Source: Trinickia soli (lineage in GTDB: Bacteria > Pseudomonadota > Gammaproteobacteria > Burkholderiales > Burkholderiaceae). Taken from it: 64,000 bases of DNA. The stretch is taken from positions 1-64,000 of the forward strand of contig NZ_PNYB01000014.1 of the NCBI RefSeq assembly GCF_002879855.1, written 5' to 3'. Below, one piece after another: positions 7,752-18,235 of this stretch (positions within the stretch are counted from its first letter, which is position 1; the number at the start of each line of letters is the position of its first letter). The notes beneath the pieces were generated by a model that was given only the letters and a program-made list of their open reading frames with translations, was not told the origin of the DNA and searched no databases. The translations under genes were made by a program, and so were the position numbers.

Positions 7752-9088
7752 TATGCCCCCGCGTTGACCGGACAGATCCCCACGCCTCGGAGCTCGCGCC
7801 CCTCTTCCGTCCAACGTTCTATCGCCGCAACGGCCTCGCGCAATCCCTCCTCTTCCTGCATCGCCGCGCCGAGTTCCGCAGCGCGCGCTCGTGTCGCCGG
7901 CCGCAACGCGAAGTCGATTGCGCGCGCGAGAGCCTTCGCATCGACACTCTTTCCATCCACGGGCGCTGCCGCTGCGCCAAGCCGATAAAGTCGCTGCGCC
8001 CAAAAGAACTGATCTCCAGCAAACGGCACGACGACCGAAGGGACGCGCGCCCGCGTAGCCGAATGCGTCGTCCCCGCGCCACCGTGATGGATTGCAACCG
8101 CGACGCGCGGAAACAGCCATGCATGCGGCGTATCGCCGATTACGCAGAAGTTCGACGGTAACGCAGAAGCCTCAACGCCGCTCCAGCCCGGATAAAACAG
8201 CGCCCGACGTCCGCCGACCGCTTCGACCAATGCACGCACCATCGGCTCGCGATCGAAGCCGGCCATGCTGCCGAAGCCGACGTAGATCGGCGGCTCGCCC
8301 GCATCGAGAAACGCCGCCAACGACTCCGGCGGCGTCCAGTCTGCACCGGAACCCGCGCCCGCGCCCGCACCCGAGCCGAAACCCGAAAGCCGCCCCGCGG
8401 AAGCCGGCATCGTCCACTGACCGCACACCCGCGCGTACTCCGACCAATCGGCGGGCCGCGGCAACAACGCGCGCGAAACACCGTACAGAATGGGATGGTC
8501 GGTCCAATTCCTCTTGCGCGGTGCGAGGCCGCAAACCTCGACGCGCGCGGCGTTCGTCGCCTGACGAAACGCGCGCCAGATCATGTCGTTGACGAACCGG
8601 TGACTCGCTCGATTGAGGAACCCGGGCACAAGCCCCGGCGGCAGAAATGGCGTGGCAAACTCGCGCGTTGGCGTGATCGGAATCATCGATGCACCGATCG
8701 CCGGGATCCGCAGGTGCTCAGCCACCGACAACCCAACGAACGACGCCAACGCCGAAACGATGAGCGCGTCGCTATCCTCGGCCGCGGCTTTGATTTGAAC
8801 CATCCAGTCATGCGTATGGGCGTTCGCGATGGCCGCAAGCGCCTTCGCCGTCGCTTGCGCGCCGCTGCGTTTCCCGACGATTGCACCCAGCGCTTCGCCC
8901 GGATCGAGCGCCCGCTTGATGTCGCCCGCAAGCGGCGCGCACGGCACGCCCAGCGCCGCGGCCGCGTGCAGCGTCGAACGATCGGCCAGCAACTGCGCCT
9001 CATGGCCTGCGTCGATCAGCGCGCGGCAAAGCGCTGCCAACGGACGCGTATCACCTTCTGTCCCGTACGTGGCTACGGTAAATTTCAT
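7751..9088 (-). CDS. glycosyltransferase, UDP-glucuronosyl/MGT type (GT1, GT-B fold)
   Basis: 445 residues from ATG 9088 (MKFTVATYGTEGDTRPL). GT-B fold: an N-terminal acceptor domain with the GTEGDTRPLAALCRAL loop, and a C-terminal donor domain with VYVGFGSMAGF, HAWLFPRVAVAIHHGGAGTT and PFAGDQFFWAQRLY, matching the GT1 donor-binding signature. Enzymes of this group glycosylate sterols, macrolides, rhamnolipid-type or other small hydrophobic acceptors; the acceptor cannot be read. The linker near residues 235-250 is a Gly/Ala/Ser repeat (GSGAGAGAGSGA). The gene is divergent from a TetR gene with palindromes between, and overlaps the LprI-type gene behind it. Confidence 0.88.
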   Translation of the reverse strand: MKFTVATYGTEGDTRPLAALCRALIDAGHEAQLLADRSTLHAAAALGVPCAPLAGDIKRALDPGEALGAIVGKRSGAQATAKALAAIANAHTHDWMVQIKAAAEDSDALIVSALASFVGLSVAEHLRIPAIGASMIPITPTREFATPFLPPGLVPGFLNRASHRFVNDMIWRAFRQATNAARVEVCGLAPRKRNWTDHPILYGVSRALLPRPADWSEYARVCGQWTMPASAGRLSGFGSGAGAGAGSGADWTPPESLAAFLDAGEPPIYVGFGSMAGFDREPMVRALVEAVGGRRALFYPGWSGVEASALPSNFCVIGDTPHAWLFPRVAVAIHHGGAGTTHSATRARVPSVVVPFAGDQFFWAQRLYRLGAAAAPVDGKSVDAKALARAIDFALRPATRARAAELGAAMQEEEGLREAVAAIERWTEEGRELRGVGICPVNAGA

Positions 9089-9138
9089 GGTTCGGCATCG
9101 GCGCTGCTCATCGCGGGCCGCTCCTGTCACATTAAACA

Positions 9139-9169
9139 ATACGACGTATATTAATGCACATCGTGCATT
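9139..9169. promoter_or_regulatory. two palindromes between TetR gene and glycosyltransferase, candidate operators
   Basis: ATACG-A-CGTAT (9139-9149) and AATGCAC-ATC-GTGCATT (9153-9169) are both perfect inverted repeats in the 100-base gap between the divergent genes. One of them is a likely site for the adjacent TetR protein. Confidence 0.55.
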
Positions 9170-9188
9170 TTTTCAGAGAACATCACGG

Positions 9189-9869
9189 ATGACAACTGTC
9201 GAGGATCCGGGCCGCCGCGAGCGCAAGCGTTTACAGATGGTCGCCCATCTGGTCGGCGTCGCCGGACGCCTGTTCGAGACGCAGCCCTATGAAAGCGTGA
9301 CGATGGAGCAGATCGCCCTCGAGGCCGATGTCGCGAAGCGCACGCTCTACAACCATTTCCCGACGAAGGAAGCGCTGCTCGCGCATTGGCTCGAAGTCGA
9401 GCTCAAGCACGATCTCGAACGGCTGCTGCCCGAACTCAACAGCCGGCGCGGCTTCGCGCAGCGCGTGTCGGTCGAGCTCGACGCATCGGCCGACTGGTGT
9501 CAAAGGCACCCTGCGCATCTGGCCGCTTATCTGCGTCACCGATTTCTCGCGATGGGCGACGCGCCGCCGAAACCGCAAGCGCCTTCGTCCAACCGCGGCG
9601 ACATCGCGCACCTTTGGCACGCGCTGATCGTCGACGCTCAGGCAGCCGGGGAAATCACCGACCGCTTTTCGCCGATGCAACTGACCACGTGGTTTCACCA
9701 CCTCTATCTCGGTACGTTGATGCGCTGGTTGATCGAGCCGACGCTCGCGTTGCGCGAGGAATTCGGGCAGATGGTGACGCTCTTCATGGAGGGCGCGGGG
9801 AAGCCCGCCGGGAAGCAAGCCGAGAAGCACGCCGTGCATGCCAAGCGCGCGAGCGCCGGCACGCACTGA
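9189..9869 (+). CDS. TetR/AcrR family transcriptional regulator
   Basis: 226 residues from ATG 9189. The N-terminal TetR helix-turn-helix is clear: a basic lead RRERKRLQMVAHLVGVAGRLF, then VTMEQIALEADVAKRTLYNHF and PTKEALLAHWLE (about residues 15-65). The C-terminal ligand domain is divergent. The tail is Lys/Ala-rich. It lies head to head with the glycosyltransferase gene, so it probably represses that gene, its coupled partner and itself through the palindromes at 9139-9169. The inducer is unknown. A longer upstream frame exists, but the start at MTTVEDPG gives normal TetR length. Confidence 0.9.
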   Translation: MTTVEDPGRRERKRLQMVAHLVGVAGRLFETQPYESVTMEQIALEADVAKRTLYNHFPTKEALLAHWLEVELKHDLERLLPELNSRRGFAQRVSVELDASADWCQRHPAHLAAYLRHRFLAMGDAPPKPQAPSSNRGDIAHLWHALIVDAQAAGEITDRFSPMQLTTWFHHLYLGTLMRWLIEPTLALREEFGQMVTLFMEGAGKPAGKQAEKHAVHAKRASAGTH

Positions 9870-10076
9870 TCGCAACCAACCCAAGCCAAGCTGGGACGAG
9901 GCGGGCCGCGTTGCGCGTTTTCCGCGATGCATGCGCGTGCCGGCACGCACGCAGGTGGCGCGGTTGCTAAAATGACGCCCAGCAGGCGATCGATCTCGCT
10001 TCCTCCGTTTCACCTTCATTCACCGGCATGCCGCCTCGCCAGCTACGGCGGCGCCCACGTTCGCTCCTTTCCGCAC

Positions 10077-11744
<1,668 letters not shown>

Positions 11745-11779
11745 TCGACGCGCAGCAGCGCGTCGGCCTCCGGGTCGTT

Positions 11780-11813
11780 GCTCGAGGGTGATCCGGCCCG
11801 ATCGCCCTCGAGC
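11780..11813. terminator. long hairpin between convergent ettA and HAD gene
   Basis: GCTCGAGGGTGATC pairs with GATCGCCCTCGAGC with one G-T pair and a 6-base loop. It sits between converging genes, so it probably ends transcription from both sides, though no T run follows. Confidence 0.6.
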
Positions 11814-11831
11814 ACACCGGCTCCCTCCCCC

Positions 11832-12461
11832 TCAATCCCCAAGCGGCAAACCGAGTGCGCGCAGTTTCGTCTCGGTCGCCTCGGCGCTCGTGTGATGCAG
11901 GCCGTGCCAGCCCGCCGCCGCCGCGGCCGCGGCGTTCTTGGGGTTATCGTCGATAAAAACGATCTCGCCCGGCGCAGTTCCGGGCAGATGCCGTTCGATA
12001 CGCGAGAACGTCTCCGCGTAGATGCGCGGATCGGGTTTCACGAGCTTCACGCGGCCCGACACGACGACGTCGCGAAAGCGCCGCAGCACGGCGAAATGCT
12101 CCCAAGCATAGGGGAATGTTTCGTTCGACCAATTCGTGAGCCCGAATAACGGCACACCGGCGGCCTCCAACTTGTCGACGAGTTGCACACCTTCGGCGAT
12201 GACGCCGCCGATCATCTCTTCCCAACGATCGTAAAACGCACGAATGCGCGCTTCTTCGTGCGGGAAGCGCGCAACGAGTTCCTCGGTGCCCGATGCAAGC
12301 GACTGGCCGCCGTCCTGCCTGATCACCCACTCCATCGAACAGACCTCGGTCAGAAACCGACGGCGCTCGTGCGGATCGGCGATCAGCTTGCGATAGAGGT
12401 AGTCGGGGTTCCAATCGATGAGCACCCCGCCGAAATCGAAGACGACGACCTTCGGTTGCAT
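11832..12461 (-). CDS. HAD-superfamily hydrolase
   Basis: 209 residues from ATG 12461. HAD motif I is VVFDFGGVLIDWNP (residues 5-18); note FDFGG, where the second Asp of the usual DxD is Gly, as in the YihX-like and epoxide-hydrolase-N-like HAD groups. Motif II is FGLTNWSNE, motif III Lys in KLVKPDPRIY, and motif IV EIVFIDDNPKN. This arrangement fits a small-molecule phosphatase of the YihX (alpha-D-glucose-1-phosphatase-like) group; the substrate is not known. It starts 17 bases after the stop of the aminopeptidase gene, so the two may be co-transcribed. Confidence 0.85.
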   Translation of the reverse strand: MQPKVVVFDFGGVLIDWNPDYLYRKLIADPHERRRFLTEVCSMEWVIRQDGGQSLASGTEELVARFPHEEARIRAFYDRWEEMIGGVIAEGVQLVDKLEAAGVPLFGLTNWSNETFPYAWEHFAVLRRFRDVVVSGRVKLVKPDPRIYAETFSRIERHLPGTAPGEIVFIDDNPKNAAAAAAAGWHGLHHTSAEATETKLRALGLPLGD

Positions 12462-12478
12462 ATGCACGTCCTGGTTCG

Positions 12479-14314
12479 TTAAATCGGTTGGGTGCGGGCC
12501 TCGAGCCAGCGCCTGGCGTCGCCCGAAACATGGCGCCCGACGCGCTCGCGCACGCTTTCGTGATAGGCGTTCAACCACGCGCGTTCGTCCTCGCGCAGCA
12601 ACGAGGTCAATACGCAGCGCGTATCGATCGGGCACAGCGTCAGCGTCTCGAAGGCGAGAAACGAGCCGAAGCCGGTTTCGCCGTCGGCGCGGCTCAGGAC
12701 CAGATTCTCGATGCGCACGCCCCATTGATCGGGCCGATAAACGCCCGGCTCGACCGACGTAATCATGCCTTCTTCGAGCGCCGTGTGCGGGTCGGGCTGC
12801 GCGTAGTGGGAAATCACCTGCGGGCCTTCATGGACGTTCAGGAAGTAGCCGACGCCATGGCCCGTGCCGTGGCCGTAGTCGCAGCCCGCTTCCCAGATCG
12901 GCGCGCGCGCGATCGCATCGAGCATCGGAGAGCGGATGCCGCGCGGAAACCGCGCGCGCGACAACGCGATCATGCCTTTGAGCACGACCGTGAAATCGCG
13001 CTTTTGCGCCTCGCCCACGGCGCCGACCGGCACGACGCGCGTGATGTCGGTCGTGCCCGTCACGTATTGGCCACCGGAGTCGATCAAGAGCAGCCCATCC
13101 CCTTCGATCGTGGCGTGCGAGGCGGCCGTCGCGCGATAGTGCGGCATCGCGCCGTTCGCATTGAAACCCGCGATGGTCGCGAAGCTCGGTGAAATGAAAC
13201 CGGGGCGGCGCGCGCGCGCTGCCGTCAGCCGCTCGTCGATCGTGAGTTCGGTGATCGTTTCTCGGCCCAACGCCGCCTCGAACCAGGCGAAGAATTCGGC
13301 GAGCGCCGCACCGTCCTGCTCCATGGTGCTGCGCACGCGCTCGGCCTGCTCGGGCGTCTTGCGCGATTTGGCGAACGTCGACGGATTGATCGCTTCGACG
13401 ACGCGCACGTGCGCCGGCACCGACTCGCGCATGCCCCATGTCACCCGACGCGGGTCGATGAGGAGCGTCGCGCCGTCGGCAAGCCCGCCGAGCGCGGCAC
13501 GGGCCGCTTCATAGGCCGCCACGCGAATGCCGTCGCGCGCCAGCGCCGCGGCGATCTCGGCCGACACTTTGCCCGCGCCGACGAACAGCACCGCCTCGTC
13601 GAGCCCGACGAGCATGTGCGCCACAAACACGGGATTGAAGCTGACATCGTCGCCGCGCAGGTTCGTGAGCCACGCGATGTCGTCGAGCGTCGAAATGAAG
13701 TGCCACTGCGCATCGCGCTCGCGCATTGCCGCGCGAACAAGTGCGAGTTTGTCGGCGCGCGCCACGCAGGCATCGGCCGCCGCATGCTCGTAGACGGCGC
13801 CCGCCGGCAGCGGCGGACGATCGTTCCAGACCGATTCGAGCAAATCGGGTTCCGTCACAAGGCCGATCCGGTGCGGCGTCAGCGCGTCCTGCAACGTGCG
13901 TGCGGCCGCGAGACCCAGCACCGCGCCGTCGACACCGACCCGCTCGCCGGCCGCGAGGCGCTGCGCGAGCCAGTCGACATGCGCCTGCGCTTGCGGGCCG
14001 CCCGCCATTTTCATGAGGTCGATGCCCGTGCCCGCCAACTGCGCCTGCGCCTGAACCCAATACCGGCTGTCGACCCAGACGCCGGCGCGATCGGCCGTGA
14101 CGACGAGCGTGCCGACCGAGCCCGTGAAGCCCGACAGCCATCGCCGCGCTTGCCAACGCTCAGGCAGGTATTCGGACAGATGGGGATCGGACGAAGGGAC
14201 GATATAGGCGGCAAGCCCCGCGCGCGCCATGGCCTCGCGCAGGCGTGCGAGGCGCTCGCCGATCGGGGATGCGGGACCGCTCTGGGCGGCGGGTTGAGCG
14301 AAACGATCATTCAT
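12479..14314 (-). CDS. Xaa-Pro aminopeptidase, M24 family, long three-domain form
   Basis: 611 residues from ATG 14314 (MNDRFAQPAAQ). Two creatinase-like N-terminal domains (for example YIVPSSDPHLSEYLPERW and GVWVDSRYWVQA) are followed by the pita-bread M24 catalytic domain. All five metal ligands are visible: Asp in LLIDSGGQY, Asp in GTTDITR, His in GHGTGHGVGYFLNVHEGP, Glu in SVEPGVY and Glu in RIENLV. The length matches the eukaryotic-like XPNPEP1 form rather than the ~440-residue PepP. It removes N-terminal residues before proline, in the cytoplasm. The reading frame stays open far upstream of the start, across hemA-prfA-prmC, but that part is antisense. Confidence 0.93.
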   Translation of the reverse strand: MNDRFAQPAAQSGPASPIGERLARLREAMARAGLAAYIVPSSDPHLSEYLPERWQARRWLSGFTGSVGTLVVTADRAGVWVDSRYWVQAQAQLAGTGIDLMKMAGGPQAQAHVDWLAQRLAAGERVGVDGAVLGLAAARTLQDALTPHRIGLVTEPDLLESVWNDRPPLPAGAVYEHAAADACVARADKLALVRAAMRERDAQWHFISTLDDIAWLTNLRGDDVSFNPVFVAHMLVGLDEAVLFVGAGKVSAEIAAALARDGIRVAAYEAARAALGGLADGATLLIDPRRVTWGMRESVPAHVRVVEAINPSTFAKSRKTPEQAERVRSTMEQDGAALAEFFAWFEAALGRETITELTIDERLTAARARRPGFISPSFATIAGFNANGAMPHYRATAASHATIEGDGLLLIDSGGQYVTGTTDITRVVPVGAVGEAQKRDFTVVLKGMIALSRARFPRGIRSPMLDAIARAPIWEAGCDYGHGTGHGVGYFLNVHEGPQVISHYAQPDPHTALEEGMITSVEPGVYRPDQWGVRIENLVLSRADGETGFGSFLAFETLTLCPIDTRCVLTSLLREDERAWLNAYHESVRERVGRHVSGDARRWLEARTQPI

Positions 14315-14328
14315 GAGGGCACCTGGAT

Positions 14329-14583
14329 TCAGCGGCGGGAGGCAAGGCCGACCGTCACGGCGACGGCGATGAGCGCAAGGCCCGTACAGACGGGCCATTC
14401 GAGCGTTTCGCCGTCGTGGAACAGGCCGGAGACGTTGCCGGCCATTTTGGAGGCTACGGCAGCAACGACGCCAGCTAGCAAGGCAATGGAGAGGCCGACG
14501 CGGCTCGAACGGCGCAGCGGATGAAACCACCATCCGGCGAGTCCGACCGCAAGGCCCAGAACGACGATGCCCGACCAGCCCAT
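14329..14583 (-). CDS. small three-helix membrane protein
   Basis: 84 residues with three hydrophobic segments (about 4-20, 30-47 and 64-80) and a short glycine-containing loop. The layout resembles the GlsB/YeaQ/YmgE (transglycosylase-associated) family, but the signature is weak. It lies 14 bases upstream of the aminopeptidase gene on the same strand and is probably in the same transcript. Role unknown. Confidence 0.55.
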   Translation of the reverse strand: MGWSGIVVLGLAVGLAGWWFHPLRRSSRVGLSIALLAGVVAAVASKMAGNVSGLFHDGETLEWPVCTGLALIAVAVTVGLASRR

Positions 14584-14748
14584 CAGCGCCCGCCCCGACT
14601 ACATTTTGCTTCGCCGCCGGACGCCAGCGCGCGAAGGGAACCACCAAATCGCATGATCGCTCTCTTATTTTCTCTATCAGAAGACCTTGCCCCCCGCGCG
14701 GGCGGGCCTTAAGGGGCGCGCGCTCAGCGAACCACGGGGCGAAACCGC

Positions 14749-14754
14749 TATAAT
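14749..14754 (+). promoter_or_regulatory. candidate -10 element for hemA
   Basis: A consensus TATAAT at 14749-14754, 65 bases before hemA. No convincing -35 hexamer is seen at the proper distance. Confidence 0.45.
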
Positions 14755-14818
14755 AACCGGCTGAAATATCAGAGCCGTCCGCCGTCGTCCGCCACAGGAG
14801 CGGCCTTCGCCCCCACGT

Positions 14819-16123
14819 ATGCAACTGCTCACGATCGGAATCAATCACCACACTGCGCCCGTCGCCTTGCGCGAGCGCGTGTCGTTTCCGCTCGAGCAAT
14901 TGAAGCCGGCGCTCGACGCCTTCCAGGACATTTGGCGGGAGCGTGCGGCGCTGAGCGCGCCGGAAGCGGCGATTCTCTCCACCTGCAATCGCACCGAACT
15001 CTACTGCGCCACGGACGACCGCGCTGCGCGCGAGGCCGCGCTGCAATGGCTGTCGAGCTACCACGGATTGTCGATCGACGAACTCGCGCCGCACGTGTAC
15101 GCGTTGCCGCAGTCCGAAGCGGTCCGGCACGCGTTCCGCGTCGCCTCCGGGCTCGATTCGATGGTCCTTGGCGAAACGCAGATCCTCGGACAAATGAAAA
15201 CGGCGGTGCGCTCGGCCTCCGAGGCTGGCGCGCTGGGCACCTATCTGAACCAGCTGTTCCAACGCACGTTCGCCGTGGCCAAGGAAGTGCGCGGCACGAC
15301 GGCGGTCGGCGCTCAGTCGGTGTCGATGGCGGCCGCAGCCGTGCGGCTTGCGCAGCGCATCTTCGACAAGATTTCGAACCAGCGCGTGCTGTTCATCGGC
15401 GCGGGCGAGATGATCGAGCTGTGCGCGACGCATTTCGCGGCGCAGAACCCGCGCGAGCTCGTCATCGCGAACCGCACGACCGAGCGCGGCGCCAAGCTGG
15501 CCGGACGCTTCAACGGCCACGCAATGCCGCTGTCCGATCTGCCCGCGCGCATGCACGAGTTCGACATCATCGTCTCCTGCACGGCTTCGACGTTGCCGAT
15601 CATCGGGCTCGGCGCCGTCGAGCGCGCTGTCAAGGCACGCCGCCGCCGGCCGATCTTCATGGTCGATCTGGCAGTGCCGCGCGACATCGAACCCGAAGTG
15701 GCCGCGCTGCAGGATGTCTTCCTCTACACGGTCGACGATCTCGGGGCGATCGTGCGCGAAGGCAACGCTTCGCGCCAAGCCGCCGTGGCGCAGGCAGAGA
15801 CGATCATCGAATCGCGCGTGCAGGGGTTCATGCAATGGCTCGAGGCCCGCAGCGTGGTGCCCGTGATTCGTCATATGCATACGCAGGCCGATCTGCTGCG
15901 TCGCGCGGAGCTCGAGCGGGCGATGAAAATGCTCGGGCGTGGCGACGATCCCGCTGCCGTCCTCGAAGCGATGTCGCAAGCGCTGACGAACAAGCTGATT
16001 CACGGTCCGACGCACGCGCTCAACCGCGCGGGCAGCGACGAACGGGCCAAGCTCATCGACATCCTCGGCGGTTTCTACGGACACGCCAAACCGGCCGAGC
16101 CGTCCGACCCGTCCGACCATTAG
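14819..16123 (+). CDS. hemA: glutamyl-tRNA reductase
   Basis: 434 residues. It reduces glutamyl-tRNA(Glu) to glutamate-1-semialdehyde, the first committed step of tetrapyrrole synthesis. Visible marks: [13 protein letters not shown] at residues 7-19, the catalytic cysteine in STCNRTELY (about 57-65), [15 protein letters not shown] (about 117-131), the NADPH Rossmann motif [12 protein letters not shown] and the C-terminal dimerisation helices. ATG 14819. It is the first gene of hemA-prfA-prmC, an order common in proteobacteria, and has a TATAAT box in front. Confidence 0.97.
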   Translation: MQLLTIGINHHTAPVALRERVSFPLEQLKPALDAFQDIWRERAALSAPEAAILSTCNRTELYCATDDRAAREAALQWLSSYHGLSIDELAPHVYALPQSEAVRHAFRVASGLDSMVLGETQILGQMKTAVRSASEAGALGTYLNQLFQRTFAVAKEVRGTTAVGAQSVSMAAAAVRLAQRIFDKISNQRVLFIGAGEMIELCATHFAAQNPRELVIANRTTERGAKLAGRFNGHAMPLSDLPARMHEFDIIVSCTASTLPIIGLGAVERAVKARRRRPIFMVDLAVPRDIEPEVAALQDVFLYTVDDLGAIVREGNASRQAAVAQAETIIESRVQGFMQWLEARSVVPVIRHMHTQADLLRRAELERAMKMLGRGDDPAAVLEAMSQALTNKLIHGPTHALNRAGSDERAKLIDILGGFYGHAKPAEPSDPSDH

Positions 16124-16207
16124 CGGCGCTCGCCTGCGCCGACGCGCCCGCCGCGTTCCCTCCTGCCCGCTTTTTACACCTTCTTTCCGGGGAGCCCCGC
16201 TCCGCAC

Positions 16208-17290
16208 ATGAAAACGAGCATGCAACAGAAGCTCGACCAGCTGACGACACGGCTGGCCGAACTGAACGATCTCCTCGCCCGCGCCGATGTCACGTCCAAT
16301 ATGGATCAGTACCGCAAACTCACGCGCGAGCATGCTGAAATCGGTCCCGTCGTCGAGCACTACGCGTTCTGGCGCCAAGCCCGCACCGACGCCGCGACGG
16401 CGCAGGACCTGCTTGCCGACGCGTCGATGCGCGAGTTCGCCGAAGAGGAAGTCCGGGCATCGCGCGACAAAATGGCGCAGCTTGAAGACGATCTGCGCAA
16501 AATGCTGCTGCCGAAGGATCCCAACGACGATCGCAACATCTTCCTCGAAATCCGTGCGGGCACCGGCGGCGATGAATCGGCGCTGTTCGCCGGCGACTTG
16601 CTGCGCATGTATCTGCGCTATGCCGAGCGTCAGCGCTGGCAGGTCGAGATGATGTCGGAAAGCGCGTCCGATCTGGGCGGCTACAAGGAAGTCATCGTCC
16701 GCATCGCGGGCCAGGGCGCCTACTCGAGGCTCAAGTTCGAGTCGGGCGGACACCGCGTGCAGCGCGTACCGGCCACCGAGACGCAGGGCCGCATCCACAC
16801 CTCGGCCTGTACCGTGGCGGTGATGCCCGAAGCCGACGAGATCGGTGAAGTAGAGATCAACCCGGCCGACTTGCGGATCGACACGTTCCGCGCGTCGGGT
16901 GCGGGCGGCCAGCACATCAACAAGACCGATTCCGCGGTGCGCGTCACGCACCTGCCCACGGGGATCGTCGTCGAGTGCCAGGACGATCGCTCGCAGCATA
17001 AGAACAAGGATCGCGCGCTGAAGGTGCTCGCTGCGCGGATCAAGGACAAGCAGTACCACGAACAGCACGCAAAGGAAGCGGCCACGCGCAAGAGCCTGAT
17101 CGGCTCGGGCGATCGCTCTGAACGCATCCGCACCTATAACTTTCCGCAGGGGCGTCTCACCGATCACCGGATCAACCTGACGCTCTACAAGCTCGATTCG
17201 ATCATGGACGGCGACCTCGACGAATTGATCGCGGCCCTTGTCAGCGAGCACCAGGCCGAACTGTTGGCCTCGCTCGGCGACGCCGACTGA
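16208..17290 (+). CDS. prfA: peptide chain release factor 1
   Basis: 360 residues, normal for RF1. The catalytic GGQ lies in [21 protein letters not shown] (about residue 235), the [10 protein letters not shown] segment near 115-125, and the codon-recognition region contains the PAT type motif VPATETQGR (about 188). It reads UAA and UAG stops and triggers peptidyl-tRNA hydrolysis on the ribosome. It is followed 24 bases later by prmC, the methyltransferase that modifies this GGQ glutamine. Confidence 0.97.
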   Translation: MKTSMQQKLDQLTTRLAELNDLLARADVTSNMDQYRKLTREHAEIGPVVEHYAFWRQARTDAATAQDLLADASMREFAEEEVRASRDKMAQLEDDLRKMLLPKDPNDDRNIFLEIRAGTGGDESALFAGDLLRMYLRYAERQRWQVEMMSESASDLGGYKEVIVRIAGQGAYSRLKFESGGHRVQRVPATETQGRIHTSACTVAVMPEADEIGEVEINPADLRIDTFRASGAGGQHINKTDSAVRVTHLPTGIVVECQDDRSQHKNKDRALKVLAARIKDKQYHEQHAKEAATRKSLIGSGDRSERIRTYNFPQGRLTDHRINLTLYKLDSIMDGDLDELIAALVSEHQAELLASLGDAD

Positions 17291-17314
17291 GCGCAAGAGC
17301 ACCGCTTGTACCCC

Positions 17315-18178
17315 ATGACCTCCGACTCCGCCACGCCGGCCGCCACTGCGAGCGGCTTGCTGCGCGCCTCGCCGCTGCCGGCGCTCGAAGCGCGCGTCTT
17401 GCTCGCGCACGTGCTCGGATGGCGGCGCACCGAGCTCATCACGCGCGGGGACGAGCCCCTTGGCGCGGCCGCGGTGGCCAACTATCGCGCGCTCGAAGCA
17501 CGCCGTGCCGCCGGTGAGCCGATTGCGCAAATCGTCGGCGCCCGCGAGTTCTACGGCTTGACGTTCGAGGTCACGCCGCAGGTGCTGATTCCGCGCCCGG
17601 AAACAGAGCTGCTCGTCGAAACGGTGCTGGCCGCAATCGAGCCGATTCCGTACGCCCGCGTGCTCGATCTCGGCACGGGCAGCGGCGCGATCGCGATCGC
17701 CATCGCGTCGGTGCGGCCCGATGCGCGCGTTCAGGCCGTCGATCGTTCGCCAGAGGCCTTGGCCGTCGCTGCGCGCAACGCCGGGCGGCTGCTTGATCGG
17801 GCGCGCCCCGGCGGCGCGTTGCAATGGCTGCAAAGCGATTGGTACGCGGCGCTCGCGCCTTCGTCGACGTTCGACGTCATCGTCAGCAACCCGCCCTACA
17901 TCGCCGCCGGCGATCCCCATCTCGATGCGGGCGATTTGCGCTTCGAGCCTCGCGGCGCGCTGACCGACGAAGCCGACGGGCTCTCGGCGATTCGCGCAAT
18001 CGTCGCGGGATCTGGTCCGTTTTTAGCGCCGCGCGGCCATCTGTGGATCGAGCACGGCTACGATCAAGCGTCCCGCGTGCGCGCCATTCTGACTGCGGCC
18101 GGCTTCGTACAGGTGGCCTCGCTGCCCGATCTGGCAGGAATCGAGCGGGCAACGGGCGGCATTGCAGCCCCGCAATAG
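17315..18178 (+). CDS. prmC: peptide chain release factor N5-glutamine methyltransferase
   Basis: 287 residues from ATG 17315. Class I SAM methyltransferase: LIPRPETELLVE (about 92-103), SAM motif LDLGTGSGAIAIAIA (about 113-127), and the defining NPPY in VIVSNPPYIAAGD (about 190). It methylates Gln in the GGQ motif of RF1/RF2, and sits directly behind prfA. A TTG at 17306 in the same frame could be the start instead, adding three residues; the ATG is preferred because nothing supports the rarer codon. Confidence 0.94.
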   Translation: MTSDSATPAATASGLLRASPLPALEARVLLAHVLGWRRTELITRGDEPLGAAAVANYRALEARRAAGEPIAQIVGAREFYGLTFEVTPQVLIPRPETELLVETVLAAIEPIPYARVLDLGTGSGAIAIAIASVRPDARVQAVDRSPEALAVAARNAGRLLDRARPGGALQWLQSDWYAALAPSSTFDVIVSNPPYIAAGDPHLDAGDLRFEPRGALTDEADGLSAIRAIVAGSGPFLAPRGHLWIEHGYDQASRVRAILTAAGFVQVASLPDLAGIERATGGIAAPQ

Positions 18179-18235
18179 TCATTTCTCCAGGTCCGAACGG
18201 CGTCTAACATGAATTGATGCCCCGGGAGTACTGAT

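Noticed and set aside
9927-10076. 50-residue N-terminal extension of EttA
   Set aside because: Family members start at MAQYVFTMNRVGK; the extension has no similarity.
14315-17920. Upstream part of the long minus-strand frame as an N-terminal extension of the aminopeptidase
   Set aside because: The M24 protein is complete from 14314; the rest is antisense to hemA, prfA and prmC.
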